A DNA stretch of 6,738 nt, from NCBI GenBank assembly GCA_021806055.1, contig JAJZYE010000054.1:1-6738 (forward strand). Direction: 5' to 3'. The notes under the pieces are model-generated. The model did not search any database and had not been told where the DNA came from. It saw only the letters and a program-made list of their open reading frames with translations. Of this stretch, positions 5,936-6,738 are shown piece by piece (within the stretch, counting starts at the first letter, position 1; every line of letters begins with the position of its first letter). The stretch comes from Actinomycetes bacterium (GTDB taxonomy: Bacteria; Actinomycetota; Acidimicrobiia; Acidimicrobiales; RAAP-2). The position numbers and the translations under genes were made by a program.

Positions 5936-6738
5936 CGGCCTCGGCGGCGTCACGCATCGCGCGACGCGGAAGGTTCGGCGGGACGTAGAGCCGGGCGGCG
6001 CCGATGGTGGCGTCGTTCAGCCCGTAGTAGACGTCGAAGCGCTCCGGCTGACCGATGTCGTCGCGCCGGTCGATGCCCGTCGGGAAGACGACGTCGGCCG
6101 CCACGTCGAGGTGGGGTGCGCGGGGGTCGGGCGTGAGGATGGGGTGGCTGGACCGGTAGATCAGGTGCTCGGGGTGGTCGCGGTCCAGCACCATCACGCC
6201 CGCGCGGTAGGTGAGGCGCGGGTCGCCGCCCTCGGGCGGCGTCACGGGGGCCACGCCGTGGTAGACGATCAGCCAGCCCAGGTGCGTGGCGACGGGCGGC
6301 GTGCCGGCACCGATCTTGAGTGACTCCCAGGGCTCGACGGGCGACGCGAGCCGGTGGTGGGCGCGGAAGTTGACCAGGTCGCGCACGTCCTCGTCGTCCG
6401 AGTGGATCGTGCTGTAGGAGATCCAGATGCTCTCGCGGCGCACGTCGATGGTGCGCCCCTCGCCGCGGGCCCAGTTCTCCTCGAGGGTGGTGCCCGGAAA
6501 GAGCGGACGGTGCAGCATGGCCAGTTCGGGCTGGCCGGAGGCGTTGGGCACCGCGAGGGGGAAGACGCTCGCGTCCTTGTCGTCGATGTCCTGGAAGCTG
6601 AGGTCCTCGAAGGGAGAGAAGTTGGCGAGTCCCAGGCGCTTCCAGGTGAAGAGGTCCGTGGACGTGGCCAGCGCGATGCGCGGCCCCGCGGGGGAGTAGG
6701 CGGTGTAGGTCATGATGTAGGCGTCGAGCGCCGACACG
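5919..6738 (-). CDS. GH130-family glycoside phosphorylase or hydrolase, N-terminus off window
   Basis: This is the C-terminal 272 codons of a five-bladed beta-propeller enzyme of glycoside hydrolase family 130. The family mostly contains beta-mannoside phosphorylases that release mannose-1-phosphate, plus some beta-mannosidases. Family-like segments in the visible part are [19 protein letters not shown] (11-29), KDASVFP (54-60), LHRP (75-78), [21 protein letters not shown] (141-161), YRAGVMVLD (177-185) and [10 protein letters not shown] (237-246). The retained HRP, K141 and H160 are candidates for the phosphate-binding set of phosphorylases. The catalytic aspartate normally lies just upstream of the visible part, so activity cannot be judged. 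The GTG at 6737 is most likely an internal valine, because the homology begins immediately. The C-terminus is an acidic tail, AEADSDEQ. It is the first visible gene of the operon, 16 bases before pgi. Substrate unknown. Confidence 0.85.
   Translation of the reverse strand, partial: VSALDAYIMTYTAYSPAGPRIALATSTDLFTWKRLGLANFSPFEDLSFQDIDDKDASVFPLAVPNASGQPELAMLHRPLFPGTTLEENWARGEGRTIDVRRESIWISYSTIHSDDEDVRDLVNFRAHHRLASPVEPWESLKIGAGTPPVATHLGWLIVYHGVAPVTPPEGGDPRLTYRAGVMVLDRDHPEHLIYRSSHPILTPDPRAPHLDVAADVVFPTGIDRRDDIGQPERFDVYYGLNDATIGAARLYVPPNLPRRAMRDAAEADSDEQ

Noticed and set aside
5903..5953. 17-residue longer start for Pgi
   Set aside because: It would begin inside GH130 and lose the well-spaced GAGGAG. 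Pgi of normal length begins at 5902. The frame itself matters for the 10-bp duplication finding.
4211..6136. Open frame of 641 codons on the plus strand, antisense to all of pgi
   Set aside because: It has no recognisable domain and a composition (V, G, E, H, R-rich) typical of the complement of a high-GC gene. It lies entirely over pgi and the GH130 end, whose proteins match known families along their whole length.

Overview
The window is a high-GC bacterial segment, densely coded with strong G/C third positions and frequent GTG starts. It looks like core carbon metabolism rather than a mobile or defence region. The composition, the short-form 6-phosphogluconate dehydrogenase and the gene content suggest a high-GC actinobacterium, possibly Acidimicrobiia-like. 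That placement is a guess; no taxonomic marker is present.

Layout. The left edge (1-269, + strand) is the C-terminal end of a propionyl-CoA synthetase-like acyl-CoA ligase. It converges, with a gap of only 23 bases, on a minus-strand operon that fills the rest of the window. In transcription order (right to left) the operon is: a GH130 glycoside phosphorylase/hydrolase whose 5' end lies beyond the window (5919-6738), glucose-6-phosphate isomerase pgi (4259-5902), a short 6-phosphogluconate dehydrogenase gnd (3195-4262), 6-phosphogluconolactonase pgl (2523-3194), glucose-6-phosphate dehydrogenase zwf (1093-2526), and a Cof-type HAD phosphatase (293-1096). No stretch over 300 bases lacks a gene, and no RNA gene, insertion sequence or CRISPR array was seen.

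How it works together. Pgi, Zwf, Pgl and Gnd catalyse four consecutive steps: fructose-6-P <-> glucose-6-P -> 6-phosphogluconolactone -> 6-phosphogluconate -> ribulose-5-P + CO2. The oxidative pentose phosphate branch with its entry isomerase is therefore one transcription unit. The last four junctions are ATGA (pgi/gnd), TAG immediately followed by GTG (gnd/pgl), GTGA (pgl/zwf) and GTGA (zwf/HAD), implying tight translational coupling. GH130 and pgi are separated by 16 bases with a good ribosome binding site. The operon promoter must lie beyond the right edge, and its terminator is not recognisable.

I see no previously undescribed system. The most unusual structure is a perfect 10-bp tandem duplication across the GH130 stop codon. 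Losing one copy would fuse GH130 in frame to Pgi. Other points are a palindrome over the gnd ribosome binding site, an acidic residue in Gnd that suggests NAD+ use, and an inserted proline near the presumed NADP-binding arginine of Zwf.
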